Positions 7,857 to 17,800 of a stretch of DNA of 64,000 nucleotides are shown piece after piece. Source of the stretch: Cytobacillus oceanisediminis 2691 (lineage in GTDB: Bacteria > Bacillota > Bacilli > Bacillales > Cytobacillaceae); contig NZ_CP015506.1 in NCBI RefSeq assembly GCF_000294775.2, positions 2,145,501-2,209,500 on the forward strand. The letters are read 5' to 3'. How positions within the stretch are numbered: the stretch's first letter is position 1; every line of letters starts with the position of its first letter. Below the pieces are notes generated by a model. That model ran no database searches and had not been told where the DNA came from. It saw only the letters and a program-made list of their open reading frames with translations. The translations under genes were made by a program, and so were the position numbers.

Positions 7857-8228
7857 ATGATTAACTTTGCATGGGGCTTTTTATTATGGATGTCAGCAAC
7901 TATATTATTCCGTTTATTTGGACAAACTTTTTTAATTCCTGGACAGGTATTTTTAGTCCTCTCGATTTTTATTCTGGCGATTCCTTTGATTATAATTGCA
8001 ACCTATCCTTACTATTATTTTAGGGAAATTCCAGAAACAGAACGTTTAAAGGCAGCTGTGCAAATTGCTCTCCCAGGAATGCTGCTGGATATATTAAGCA
8101 TTATTTATTTTGCAAAAGTGTTTCCGAATTTAACTAATGATTCTCTTCCTTTATTCGCTTCCTGGCTGCTTTGGGCGTACAGTCTGATATTAATAACTGG
8201 ATTTTCAATAAAAAATAATAACAAATGA
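7857..8228 (+). CDS. Small four-helix membrane protein (DUF5367-like)
   Basis: A 123-residue integral membrane protein with about four hydrophobic segments (near residues 3-20, 25-50, 65-85 and 95-118). It begins MINFAWGFLLWM and has a conserved-looking YYYFREIPETERLKAAVQIA loop, which resembles the Bacillus DUF5367 family. The ATG follows GCAGGAGGTG at good spacing; the frame can be extended to 7839, but without a ribosome site. An identical GCAGGAGGT lies 42 bases upstream, next to a six-codon frame (7809-7829). Function unknown. Confidence 0.7.
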   Translation: MINFAWGFLLWMSATILFRLFGQTFLIPGQVFLVLSIFILAIPLIIIATYPYYYFREIPETERLKAAVQIALPGMLLDILSIIYFAKVFPNLTNDSLPLFASWLLWAYSLILITGFSIKNNNK

Positions 8229-8338
8229 TATGTGAGGTGATAAAAAGGGGCTAAAATTTGGAGATCTTTTTAGTTACAAATCATTGATCTTTTCTCATGA
8301 TATTATGAAGAACGGTAATCACATACGTTTGTTTTAAA

Positions 8339-8370
8339 AAAGCGCGGACAGCATAGGCTCCGCGTTTTTT
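8339..8370 (+). terminator. Terminator after the small membrane protein gene
   Basis: CGCGGA and TCCGCG pair with A/T-rich flanks and are followed by TTTTTT. It lies about 110 bases after the stop codon. Confidence 0.7.
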
Positions 8371-8439
8371 GTTAGCAAAAAAATACTAAATTTAATTTTT
8401 AAAATTAGATATTTTGAATTTAAAATTTCCGGCATGACG

Positions 8440-8929
8440 TTAATCAATATCTAAGTCCGCTTTTCCATTTTTATCATAATATCTTCGCTGCTTTACACCT
8501 TTACTATCTTTTAAATCTTTAGATGATAATGGCTTCCCTGTTTTATCTAAGGAGGATTTAGTTGATGTCGACTGCGTTGAGTGATTTGATGTCTAGAACC
8601 ATCTTTCTTTGCCTTTTCATATGCTTTTTCTGCAAAATACGCAGCAACTTTTCAATATCATAGGTGCCTGACCTAGTCTTTTTACTTCCGGGGTTTTTGG
8701 TTGTGGTTGCGTCCTTCCACGCTCCCCCTATATGAGCATCTTTACTCCTAAATACCATTTCCCCTTAAATAAATCTTAGCTCCGTGTGAGTATTGACCTT
8801 TTACTTCAGAATAAACTAATTCTTTTGCAACAGATTCATCATCTTTAAGAAGTTTGGTTTAAAGTTGTTTTTCCATATTTATTGCAGCCTTTAATATCTG
8901 TTTAGCGATAAAAGCTAGGAATAGGCTGT
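8440..8929 (-). pseudogene. Decayed polymorphic-toxin C-terminus (several frameshifts)
   Basis: Read on the minus strand, three frames together give a continuous toxin-like tail. It runs: KLLKDDESVAKELVYSEV, KGQYSHGAKIY, FRSKDAHIGGAWKDA, GSKKTRSGTYDIEK, AAYFAEKAYEKAKKDG, then KQRRYYDKNGKADLDID and a stop at 8440-8442. A stop codon near 8860 and at least three frame changes interrupt it. The SHG-K-Y, GG-WK and SKKTR-GTYD pattern is that of C-terminal toxin domains of LXG/RHS-type polymorphic toxins (I think the Ntox21 group, unchecked). No immunity gene is recognisable beside it. The 66-residue frame inside it is only a fragment. Confidence 0.65.
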
Positions 8930-9326
8930 TGTGTACCTTTCCAAAGAAGCAAACATGTTAGGGATAAACTCGATAAGTCACGAAGAGACTCCCTAGTGTT
9001 TGTTTTCATGGATTAGGCTTAGCAGACGAAATGCTCCTGGAGTTTAATCTATTCTTTGCAGACTCCACAAGCGTTCTTAATGCAAGAAAGAGGGAAGGGG
9101 GTAACAAAATAAATCTTTCAAATGGCGAGCGGATCAATGTTCCTGAATCAATGTCCACACTAAATATAATCAAACAAAATATACTGTTCTTATTAGGACT
9201 TGAAGAAATAAAATACAGGCAGCCATCGTTTACAGAACTGATAGTGGCATAAATACCATTTAAGCTAATCTTTTGATCAGCTGTTGAATTAAAATAAAGT
9301 TCGATAATCTATAAAAAAGTTTGGTT
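8930..9326. other. Intergenic accessory stretch with one doubtful small frame
   Basis: No confident gene. A 73-codon frame on the plus strand (9031-9252) encodes a protein with the segment NKINLSNGERINVPES and a C-terminus rich in Ile/Leu, but there is no ribosome site before its ATG. It may be the tail of a broken gene because the frame stays open upstream (GLADE before the Met). No family recognised. Confidence 0.3.
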
Positions 9327-9358
9327 AAAATTCCTGTATTGATATACAGGAATTTTTT
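9327..9358 (+). terminator. Strong intrinsic terminator
   Basis: AATTCCTGTAT and ATACAGGAATT form a perfect hairpin with a three-base-scale loop, flanked by A-rich and T-rich runs, so it could act in both directions. It separates the decayed stretch from the flavoprotein gene. Confidence 0.8.
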
Positions 9359-9539
9359 ATTCTGCAATCGGGCCAGATTGCGGAAAAAGCGATCGTTGAC
9401 TTAGACATCATAAATATAGAAATTAAATAAATCGTCGCATTTACATCACTCTGTGTTTTATTTAGACTATAAAAGTCAGAAAATTAACAATGTTATTATA
9501 CTATCTTTACGGCTACCAAATAACAAAGGGGAGAGAATC

Positions 9540-10715
9540 TTGAGAAAGAAAATATGTATTATAGGCAGTGGCACAGCAGGTTTACAGCTGGCTTATTCTC
9601 TTAGAGAAGAATTTGATGTGACTGTTATTCACTCAAACTCTTCGGATAAGATCCGAAATGGACGAATTTTATCTACCCAAGTACACTTTGGTTCAACAAG
9701 AACCCGTGAAAATCGCTTTAAAATGCCAAAGTGGGAAGATAAAACTCTTCTCAAAAGTATCCATATGACAATTGGTAAACAAAAACTATTTGTTGGAAAG
9801 CTAAAAGAGCCAGCATTATCTGTTGACCAGCGTTTCTACTTTTCACACTGTTTGAAGGATCTTGAAAACAAGGGTGTCTCTTTTCGACTTTTAAGAGTAA
9901 ATAAAGAACGGGTAGAAAGTTTGGTAGATGAGTTTGATTTAATAATTGATTGTACTGGAAAATCGGGCCCTCTCTTTTCATTTCCTATTGAAAAGGAGTT
10001 TTCTCCCTTCCAAGTGCCTCAACGAAAATGCATCGTTGGTTATTTTTTGGGGGTGAAGCCAGTTCATCCTCTTGGTATAAGCGTAACAGTTCTGCCTGAA
10101 ATAGGTGAAATGTTTGAGATTCCTGCAATCACAGAACACGGGCCTGTTACTATATTGTTCATTATGGCAATTCCAGACAGAGAGTTAGATGTATTTAAAG
10201 AAATTAAGCACGAAAAAGAATTTACAAATCAAATGAAAAATGTAACAAAAAAATATTTCCAAGATATCCATGAACGTATCGAACAAGATATCTTTGCTCT
10301 TTCCGATGAAAATGCCTTCCTTAAGGTTGCCATTAAGCCTGTAATTAGAAAACCTTACGTAACGTTTAAAAACAAACTAATAGTTGGTTGTGGAGATAGT
10401 GTTTTTCTTAATGATCCGATTACTGGCCAAGGCTGTAATCTTTCTTCCCATTGTGCTGAACAATTGTATGAGACCTTGATTCAATATAGAAATTCAAAAT
10501 GGGACATCCAACTTGGAGAGACATATTGGAATCGTACAAAAACATTTGTAAAAGAAGTAACAGCATGGACAAATGCAATGACTCAGGTACTGCCTGAGCA
10601 TGTTGTTCAAACCCTGTTATCGGGCGCAGAAAATCAAAAGTTCGCAGATGAAGTTGCAGAATGGTTTGCAAATCCACGAAAAGCTTATGAAGCTTTTTTC
10701 CAACCACTACATTAA
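9540..10715 (+). CDS. FAD-dependent monooxygenase, styrene/indole monooxygenase (StyA)-like
   Basis: A 391-residue flavoprotein. It opens with the Rossmann FAD motif ICIIGSGTAGLQLAYSL. The later block VGCGDSVFLNDPITGQGCNLSS is the second FAD-binding region (GD...P..GQG), as in StyA-type group E flavin monooxygenases. The central DLIIDCTGKSG is the usual conserved D-x-x-I-x-C-T-G strand. StyA enzymes need a separate flavin reductase (StyB), and none is encoded nearby. The TTG start follows AAAGGGGAG (9526-9533); a longer frame from 9453 has no ribosome site. It stands alone in an accessory stretch, so transfer is plausible. The substrate is unknown. Confidence 0.8.
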   Translation: MRKKICIIGSGTAGLQLAYSLREEFDVTVIHSNSSDKIRNGRILSTQVHFGSTRTRENRFKMPKWEDKTLLKSIHMTIGKQKLFVGKLKEPALSVDQRFYFSHCLKDLENKGVSFRLLRVNKERVESLVDEFDLIIDCTGKSGPLFSFPIEKEFSPFQVPQRKCIVGYFLGVKPVHPLGISVTVLPEIGEMFEIPAITEHGPVTILFIMAIPDRELDVFKEIKHEKEFTNQMKNVTKKYFQDIHERIEQDIFALSDENAFLKVAIKPVIRKPYVTFKNKLIVGCGDSVFLNDPITGQGCNLSSHCAEQLYETLIQYRNSKWDIQLGETYWNRTKTFVKEVTAWTNAMTQVLPEHVVQTLLSGAENQKFADEVAEWFANPRKAYEAFFQPLH

Positions 10716-11460
10716 GAACAGAACAAAATAAAAAACCTAATTTCTTTTTGAGGATATGGCAGCTCCCATTTCTACTAATAATCCCAAAATGAAGAAAGAA
10801 CCAGGCTATTATAAATAGCTGGTTTAATACATGAAGGAAAAAAAGGTATATTAAATATCTATATCCAACTGTTGGAAACGGACACTTCCTTAGATCTCCC
10901 TTATAATTACCGACATAGGAACGGATTGATAGCCATACTTTTTATGACTATAAAATATTTAAAACCCTACGAACAACCCTTGATGTCCTTGCATAACTAC
11001 CATCTTCAGTAGAAAACAGCGTGAGTGGTGGAAATTCTTCGATTTGGCGATATATGAATCTATCAAAGAAGAGGGTGCCGGATTATATGTGGATCTAAAT
11101 CGGTTAATTGATGAAATTACATACACCCAAATGCTCCAAAATGGTTTTTTCAACAAGTTCAGGGATTTCTAACGAAATATAATATTAATAAACCTATAAA
11201 ACAATCAACTTTGTATGCTGGACCTAGTATGGTCTGATGAGTGAAACTACATTTCGTAAAAATTGTTTTTTACGATAAAATAGTATTCATAAAGACACTA
11301 TTTCAAACTTTAGTAAAATGTGCTAAAGACTTTTTCATCTTTATAAGTTGTCCTCTTCGCCTCTTCCAATCTCAATAGGATTACAAAAAAAGGTGCATGC
11401 CCTCTGTTAATTTATACGTTAACAAGTGTGGGGCAAGCACCTATTTACTACCATCCATTT
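10716..11460. other. Long intergenic region with a gene remnant
   Basis: No intact gene seen. On the plus strand about 11011-11172, an open stretch reads KQREWWKFFDLAIYES then EEGAGLYVDLNRLIDE and ends FFNKFRDF-stop, but a TAG codon lies just before it and there is no start or ribosome site. It looks like the broken C-terminus of an unrecognised protein. The opposite-strand 65-codon frame over the same bases is probably chance. The right end holds a copy of the dispersed GGTGYMTGCCC repeat. Confidence 0.35.
11391..11442 (+). repeat. Copy of the dispersed GGTGYMTGCCC inverted repeat
   Basis: AGGTGCATGCCC (11391-11402) and GGGCAAGCACCT (11431-11442) are inverted arms, with a nested TGTTAA/TTAACA pair in the loop. 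An A run precedes it and a short T run follows, so it may insulate the Wadjet operon. Confidence 0.7.
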
Positions 11461-11470
11461 TAAAATCCAA

Positions 11471-11500
11471 TTACCATCAATTCCTCAACTAGTTTATAAT
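11471..11500 (+). promoter_or_regulatory. Candidate promoter of the Wadjet operon
   Basis: TATAAT (11495-11500) with a possible TTACCA -35 box (11471-11476) 18 bases upstream. Transcription would start near 11507, which places the first ATG (11505) at or before the transcript end and favours a start further in. Confidence 0.45.
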
Positions 11501-11546
11501 AAAAATGATGTCCTCATGGATAATAGTGGTCTCTACTGACCCCAAG

Positions 11547-12632
11547 ATGTTTAAGAAGGTGAAAAAAATCAACATCATCGAAACAAGGGTGAGAAGTTTC
11601 ATTGAAGATATTCAGCACCCGAAGCAAAAGAAGAAGTTAAACATAAACGATTTAGAATTTCAGCTGCGAAAATTGCTGGATGATTATTACGAAATGGATG
11701 GTTATTCGCTGTTTTATGAAGCCATTCAATCATTGCAAGATGAAGGGCAGCTGACTCCTATACATAATAATCAACACAATGGGAAAACACCGTCTTTGCC
11801 TTTATATTACTGGGTTAATGTGAAGGCTCAAGCCGACAAATGGGACCGGCTCGGGATGATGAAGCTGAGTGATCTGTTTGATTTTTCATTTTATGAAAGG
11901 CACCCGGAATGGCAGACGAAAGAGGAATGGAGCCGTATTCAGAGTTTATATGGTTTTCTCCAATCCAGCGGTGAACGGGAAGTCGTTTCACTAGAAGAAC
12001 GAAGCCTGGAGCTGTTCGGCCATGAAGAATTCCTGCATGACGGGGTCAGTTTTCCTGATGGAAAAGGCTTTTTAGCCCGAATTGGCGTATCTGAAGAGCA
12101 GCTGAAAGTAGTGAAATACGGGGAGCCTTTTGTATTTTGGATGAAGCAGGGAAAAGAAATCAAAGATATTCAGAGAGTGCTGATTGTCGAGAAACTATCA
12201 TTCTTTCATACTTCCATTCAATTATTGGAAAGTGATCTGCTTGATTATGAGCCGGAACTCATCATTTATGGGGAAGGCACTAAAATTGAACGGAGCTTTT
12301 CGTTTTTCTTTAAAATTTTTCCGGCTAAATCGTATCTCTTCTACTATGCAGGAGATCTTGATGCGGCAGGATACGGGATCATGACCCGGCTGATTGAAAA
12401 ATACCCGGATTGCTGCATTCAGCCTGCATTAAAGATTTATCGTAAAATGCTTGAATGTCTGGATCAAAGAAATGAACAGAAATCTGGCCAGCTTCAAAAT
12501 CTTAAATACCGAGATGCGTTCTTCAGGTGGTTTACGAAAGAAGAGCAGGAACTCTTAATGCAATTATGGCAGGAAAAAAAACGGATTCCTCAGGAAGTCT
12601 TAACAATTGAAACATGGAGGAGATGGATGTGA
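11547..12632 (+). CDS. jetD: Wadjet nuclease subunit JetD (Toprim / topoisomerase VI-like)
   Basis: The DNA-cleaving subunit of the Wadjet system, related to MksG and to topoisomerase VI-type Toprim proteins. The C-terminal half carries the Toprim signature: a strand VLIVEKLS with Glu215, and YYAGDLDAAGYG with Asp270 and Asp272 (numbered from 11547). These acidic residues bind the metal for cleavage of circular DNA reeled in by the SMC motor. The N-terminal region (about 1-190) matches the all-helical/winged part of the family. The start is uncertain: ATG 11505, ATG 11547 and GTG 11559 are in frame and none has a good ribosome site; I chose 11547 because of the TATAAT at 11495. The stop TGA overlaps the jetA GTG start. 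Confidence 0.85.
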   Translation: MFKKVKKINIIETRVRSFIEDIQHPKQKKKLNINDLEFQLRKLLDDYYEMDGYSLFYEAIQSLQDEGQLTPIHNNQHNGKTPSLPLYYWVNVKAQADKWDRLGMMKLSDLFDFSFYERHPEWQTKEEWSRIQSLYGFLQSSGEREVVSLEERSLELFGHEEFLHDGVSFPDGKGFLARIGVSEEQLKVVKYGEPFVFWMKQGKEIKDIQRVLIVEKLSFFHTSIQLLESDLLDYEPELIIYGEGTKIERSFSFFFKIFPAKSYLFYYAGDLDAAGYGIMTRLIEKYPDCCIQPALKIYRKMLECLDQRNEQKSGQLQNLKYRDAFFRWFTKEEQELLMQLWQEKKRIPQEVLTIETWRRWM

Positions 12633-14134
12633 ACGAATCATGGGAAGGATTCGCCCAGCGGATGCAGCGATTGAACCCGCTGTTTGAACTTGGGAGAGGA
12701 ATGGAAGTCGGAGAGCTGAAGCCTCATATCCAAACGATTCTGATGCAGGTGCTCCTTACCATTTTTTATCGGGAATTGAATGATGATGATCATCGGAGAA
12801 AATCGGATATTAAGTATATGGTCGAAGATTCAATTAAGCAAATGAAGCTTTTGGCCGATGAGAAGCAGGTTGAACGGATCACAAGCGGGCTTCTGTATCA
12901 GGGGAAAGAAGAGTACAGCAGACCTTTTGAAGCCCTATATTACGATGAAATCAGGCAATCATGGGAGACTCAGGTTTTCCGCTATGTGACGATGGATGAA
13001 TTATATACGAACCTGGAGATAGGCGGATCCATTGTCTACAAGCTCACCGATGTCTCACAGGAGATGATTTTCATGAGCAGGGAAATGGCAGAGGAATTCT
13101 CGATCACCATTGAACAGCTTTATAGTATGCAGCTGATAAAAAACGGTAATTTCCGCAAAGCTACTCGAAACCTCGATCACCTCATTTCACGGGTTAACCG
13201 CTTAATGGCAAAAGAATTTTCCTTTCAAAAAGAAATGATCAATAATCCCAAAATCTTATTGATGGAAGAAGAAATGCAAAGGGCTGATAACCGTGCGGAA
13301 ATTGAAAAGCAGTTCGAAGAAGAGAAGAATCACTTCCGCACCATCAGCAGCATGATTGAGAAAACGAAACGAAGAAATGAGGAAGATGATCTTATTCAAA
13401 AAGAATTGATCCTTCTCCAGGAAAAGATCGGCCATACAAGGCAGCTGCATGACCGTTTCGCAAAGCTTGTGATTCAAAATATCTCTTATGAAATGAAGCT
13501 GAAAGCGGAAAACCCATCCCTGTTTTGGGAAACGAGCCTTGTTTCATTCAGGGAACATATTTATGAGAACTGGTTCATGAAAGAAGGGTTTTCTTCATTC
13601 GATAGAGTTGAAAAAGTATTAGGTCCTTTATTTTCGCCAAGGAATGAATTTATCTTACCTTTGGACTGGATTTGGGGAGAGCAGGAATTTGATGAAAAGC
13701 AGCTGACAGAGGTAATGGAGGAAGAAGCGCAAGAGGAAAGCATTATCCATCAGAGGGTAACGAACTGGGATTCTGTCATCAAGGCCTGGAGCTATGTGTT
13801 TCAATATTTGCAGACATACGGAGAGTTTTCCTTGGCTGATTTAACGACATTGCCGCTCGAAGTCCAGGATTTATGGTTTGAAGAATCGGAAACGATTGAT
13901 TTATGGATGATGTTTGATAAAAAACCGCTGAAGGTTCAGGTGCTGCATCGGAAAGAAGAGTCATTAAGTGATGAACGGGAGATTCTCCTCTTTAAACTGA
14001 TGCAGGAATACCCGCAATTCCAGGTGTTTGAAGGCTTGAAAATTTATACCGAATTTGATCATCGGGCTGAACCCTTCCTCTGGTATAAAATGAAAATCAC
14101 TCCGTTTAAAATTTGTGTACAGGAGGAGAAATGA
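12629..14134 (+). CDS. jetA: Wadjet subunit JetA (kleisin, MksF-like)
   Basis: The kleisin of the Wadjet SMC complex, which would bridge the two JetC heads and hold JetB dimers. About 501 residues, mostly predicted helical, with an acidic central region that includes a coiled-coil-like EEEMQRADNRAEIEKQFEEE stretch. This size and makeup fit JetA/MksF proteins of the Firmicute group annotated as Wadjet JetA (DUF5716-like). The GTG start (12629) overlaps the jetD stop as GTGA and sits behind GGAGGAG (12616-12622); an upstream ATG at 12614 lies before that ribosome site. Identity rests largely on its position between jetD and jetB and on its size. Confidence 0.8.
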   Translation: MNESWEGFAQRMQRLNPLFELGRGMEVGELKPHIQTILMQVLLTIFYRELNDDDHRRKSDIKYMVEDSIKQMKLLADEKQVERITSGLLYQGKEEYSRPFEALYYDEIRQSWETQVFRYVTMDELYTNLEIGGSIVYKLTDVSQEMIFMSREMAEEFSITIEQLYSMQLIKNGNFRKATRNLDHLISRVNRLMAKEFSFQKEMINNPKILLMEEEMQRADNRAEIEKQFEEEKNHFRTISSMIEKTKRRNEEDDLIQKELILLQEKIGHTRQLHDRFAKLVIQNISYEMKLKAENPSLFWETSLVSFREHIYENWFMKEGFSSFDRVEKVLGPLFSPRNEFILPLDWIWGEQEFDEKQLTEVMEEEAQEESIIHQRVTNWDSVIKAWSYVFQYLQTYGEFSLADLTTLPLEVQDLWFEESETIDLWMMFDKKPLKVQVLHRKEESLSDEREILLFKLMQEYPQFQVFEGLKIYTEFDHRAEPFLWYKMKITPFKICVQEEK

Positions 14135-14880
14135 TGAGTGCAGATAGTATCAAGAAAGCATCAGCAATTTATTTTACGCTTTTAAAAGACAAAGTCATCG
14201 ACGAAAACAGCGAGCACTTTCAGGCGTATTTCGATCCTGATGTAAGACAGACGGTACTTTTATTGGCAGACGAATCCGGCACCTTTATCATTGAATCGCC
14301 AAAACGGATTCAGCTCGTCGTGCAGCCGACCGGCTCTGTTTTTGCTACAAATTTTACTCATATGAAGGATAGGCATAAGCAGGTTGAAACGAAGAAACAT
14401 TTTCACCTGATGAGCGTAGTCATTATGGCATTCCTGGCAAGCATCGACCGCAGCCAGGCGGCTAAAATCCGTACGAAGCGTGAAGGGATTAGCTTCTATA
14501 CCCTGGAACGGCAAGTCAATGATGTCATCATGAATTGGGATAGCATACTTAAGGTAAAGCAGGATTTTGGAGAAGAGGAAAAAATTGATATGAAGGATGT
14601 TGTGACAACATGGAAATACATGGAGGTCGACACCGATGATTATGGATCTAAGAAAGCCAATCGCCGGACGCGTATCGGTTTGATTGCAAGCAGTATGCGT
14701 CTTTTGGAGACAGAAGGACTTATCGTCATTCTCGATCGGGAGGATATTCCAAAGGCGATTCCGAAACAGGAATTATTTGAGCGGATTGAATATTTGTATC
14801 ATGATTATGACCGTTATGAAATGTTCAAGGAATTAATAACGACAGAGGAGGATCAGCATGCCGAAAATCCATCGAATTAG
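14131..14880 (+). CDS. jetB: Wadjet subunit JetB (MksE-like winged-helix protein)
   Basis: The small accessory (KITE-type) subunit, expected to dimerise on the JetA kleisin. It has 249 residues, the usual MksE/JetB size. Conserved-looking blocks are EREVNDVIMNWDSIL-type helices in the middle and RIGLIASSMRLLETEGLIVI, which reads as a winged-helix wing. The ATG at 14131 overlaps the jetA stop as ATGA and follows AGGAGGAG (14121-14128); the frame is open further upstream but that would ignore this ribosome site. The gene overlaps jetC by 23 bases. It resembles the Firmicute DUF6063-type proteins found in Wadjet loci; the functional role is by homology and context. Confidence 0.8.
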   Translation: MMSADSIKKASAIYFTLLKDKVIDENSEHFQAYFDPDVRQTVLLLADESGTFIIESPKRIQLVVQPTGSVFATNFTHMKDRHKQVETKKHFHLMSVVIMAFLASIDRSQAAKIRTKREGISFYTLERQVNDVIMNWDSILKVKQDFGEEEKIDMKDVVTTWKYMEVDTDDYGSKKANRRTRIGLIASSMRLLETEGLIVILDREDIPKAIPKQELFERIEYLYHDYDRYEMFKELITTEEDQHAENPSN

Positions 14881-17800
14881 AATTGCCGGCCTGAAATATG
14901 ATGGCATGCAAAAGCAATACAAGGATACAACATTTAACTTCCATAATGAAGAGACCTCCACAAATGGCCTTATTTCCATGATGAATGGAGGAGGGAAAGG
15001 GGTTTTCCTGCAGACCATTTTCCAGATTCTTAAGCCAGGAACTTCTTGGGGAAAGCAGAATAATCGCTATTATCAGCAATTCTTTTTTAATAATAAAGAG
15101 CAATTCATTCCTTATACCTTTCATGTTCTTATGCAATGGGAGCTCGACGGGGCTGATTGCAGGCATTTGGTGACGGGCGGAATGTTTTCAGCAGAACAGC
15201 GGATTTCCATGAACGAAGAAGGCGGAGAAGCCAAAACACTTGAACAGGAAGCAAAAATTGTCCCGAATATTACGTTTTATACAAGGGAGTTTGAACGGAA
15301 AGAAGAAGCATCCCTTGAACATATTCCGCTCTATGAAGATGGTGAACTGGCTGATACGGAAGGCCTGAAGGATTATTTAAAATGGAATGGCTATGATGTC
15401 TACCGCGATACAAAGAAGCACTACCGCATCCTTGATACATACGGCATTAACCGCAAAGACTGGGATATTATGAAAGACATTAACAAGGATGAAGGCGGCG
15501 TTGGAAAGTTTTTTGAAGGCGCTGAGGATGATCATTCCCTGTTCCAAAAGCGGATTATTCCTACAGTCAGTCAGATCCTGCACCGAACGGAGCATCAGAA
15601 GAACGATCTGGTGGAGATTTTTAAGAGTCAGGCAAGTATTGCAAAGGACCTGCCTGTTTTGCTCAAAAGAGAGCAGGCTCATAAAGAGTTCCTGGAAGAT
15701 ATTATTCCATTTGAAGAGAGTCTGGCAAAGGGCATCAAGCATAAAGAAATTGTTGAAGACAGCATTAAGGTCGGGAGACAGCTGCTTGGTGCTTTGGAGC
15801 ATTTGAAGAAAACGGAAGAAGAAACACTCATTGAGCTGGAAAAGGAAATCGAAAAATTAACGGGCAAGCAAGTGGAACTGCGCTTTCAGAAAGATAACCT
15901 TGAGTATGCAAAAGCTCACCGGGAAGTGCTGGATTGGGAGAAGAAACTAGGGGAAGAACAGAAGAAGCATACGATCCTGCAGGAAACGGTGAAAGAAAAG
16001 CAGGAGCGAAAAGATGAGCTGGCTTTTCACCTTTTATTGAAAGAATGGCATGAAGGGGAACAGAGCATCCGCGCTCTTTCCCAGCAGATTGTGAAGCTTG
16101 AGCAAAACAGCGGCCTGGAGCAAGTGAATCAAAGAATGGATGAAATCAAAAAAGAAGCGGCACAGCATTGGGAAAAATCCGCCGCAGCTATTAGGGAAGC
16201 CGTTCAGCATTATTCCGGATATCAGAAGTTTTTAAAGAAGAAAACAAACGAACTGTCAAAGCAGGATAAACAAAAGACCCGGGAGATTGCCCAGCTTCGT
16301 ACGGAAATTGATTTTCTTTATACTAAAATTCATGAATTTGAATCAAAAGAAGAACAACTTATCAAAGAATTCGGTGATCGCTTAACCTATGATTTACAGG
16401 GATTTATCGAAAATCTTAACAAGCAGATAGAAACCAAAAAAGAGGCTGTCGAAGATTTACAGGCAAAAGAGAAACAATCAAATGAAAAGCAAAATCAGCT
16501 AGCATCTGCGCATGGTACGCTTGCTCAATCCATTCAGTTTTCTGAAGAGAAGTGTAAAGAGTTAAAGATGAAAAGTGAAGAGATGCATCGAAAAGAAGCG
16601 AAGCTGTACGATAAGCTACAAGTTGTGCTTGACGATGTCTCAGCGCAGTTCACGAATGCTCTTTTATCCAAATATGCCCAGCAGGTGGAAGAGCTCCTCG
16701 TTCAAAATCGTGAGCAAGGGGAAGAAATAAAGAAAGCGCTCTGGGAAACGCAGCTGGATTTTGCTTTGAATGATGAGCATTTCTGGATTGCGAATAATGA
16801 TGTGAAGGAACTGAAGGAATGGATTGATGAGAAAACAGGGATAGATGTGTTCTACGGCTCACAATTTCTGCAATCTTTAAAACCGGATGAAATGGCTAGC
16901 TACATGCTCACTCATCCGCTCCTGCCCTACGGCTTAGTGGTCAGCAGGCCGCAATGGGAAAAAGTGAATAAACAGGTCCTTGCAGGAAGAATGTTTAAGA
17001 GCCCTGTCCCGATTTTTATGAGGGAAGAAATGGCGGGCGAAAATCAGCAAAATACGTTTGTGATGATCACCGGTACGGAGAAGGAACTTCTGACAGATAA
17101 AAATCAGTTCACGAACTGGAAAATTAAGATTGCCAAAGAAATAGAAGAAAAAAAAGATGCACTTCTAGAAATGGAACAAACAGAGAGTTCTCTCCGCCGC
17201 ATTTTAAAAGAAATCGACCGTTTCCTTTCCAATGACCTTGCGGGTGATATTGAAAGAGCGCTGCTTCAGGAAAAAGAAGCCCTGCTTTCCAAGAAAAACG
17301 AATTACAGGCCATCATCGTTCAGGAGGAAAAAGAAAAAGAACGGCAGCTGGGACTTAGAGATCAGCTTGAAAAGACGAAGGAAAAGATTGAAAATCTATC
17401 TAAAGATGTGGAGTCTCTGGAAAGCTTTAATCGTGAAAAGTCGCTGCACCTTGAAAATAAACGGGTAAAGCAGGAAAAAGAGAAACAAAAGGAAGCTTTC
17501 GAAAGTGTACAGAAAGAGCTTGCAAACGAGCATCAGACCATCATTGATCTGCAGGAAAAGTGGAGCCAAACGTACTTGGAATGGAAGCTATCAGCTGAGC
17601 AAAATATTAAGGAGATTAGCTTCTTTATTGATGGTGCGGTTTTTCCAGCCGCTGAGAAAGCAGAAGCTTCTGAAGAGGTTCCGCGATTATCATCGCATAT
17701 GCTGGAAGAAATCATTGGAAGCATTGAGGAGCTTAAACAGCTGCAAAAATCAAAAGAAGAACAAGCCAGTGAATTGCTGGCGATCCAGGCGACAAGAGAA

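Noticed and set aside
8558..8758. A separate 66-residue gene on the minus strand
   Set aside because: It is one frame of a decayed toxin tail; its flanking frames continue the same protein family pattern.
10959..11156. A 65-codon minus-strand frame
   Set aside because: No ribosome site and no family likeness; the opposite strand reads better as a protein remnant.
14113..14130. Extended start of jetB
   Set aside because: The AGGAGGAG ribosome site at 14121-14128 points to ATG 14131, which overlaps the jetA stop.
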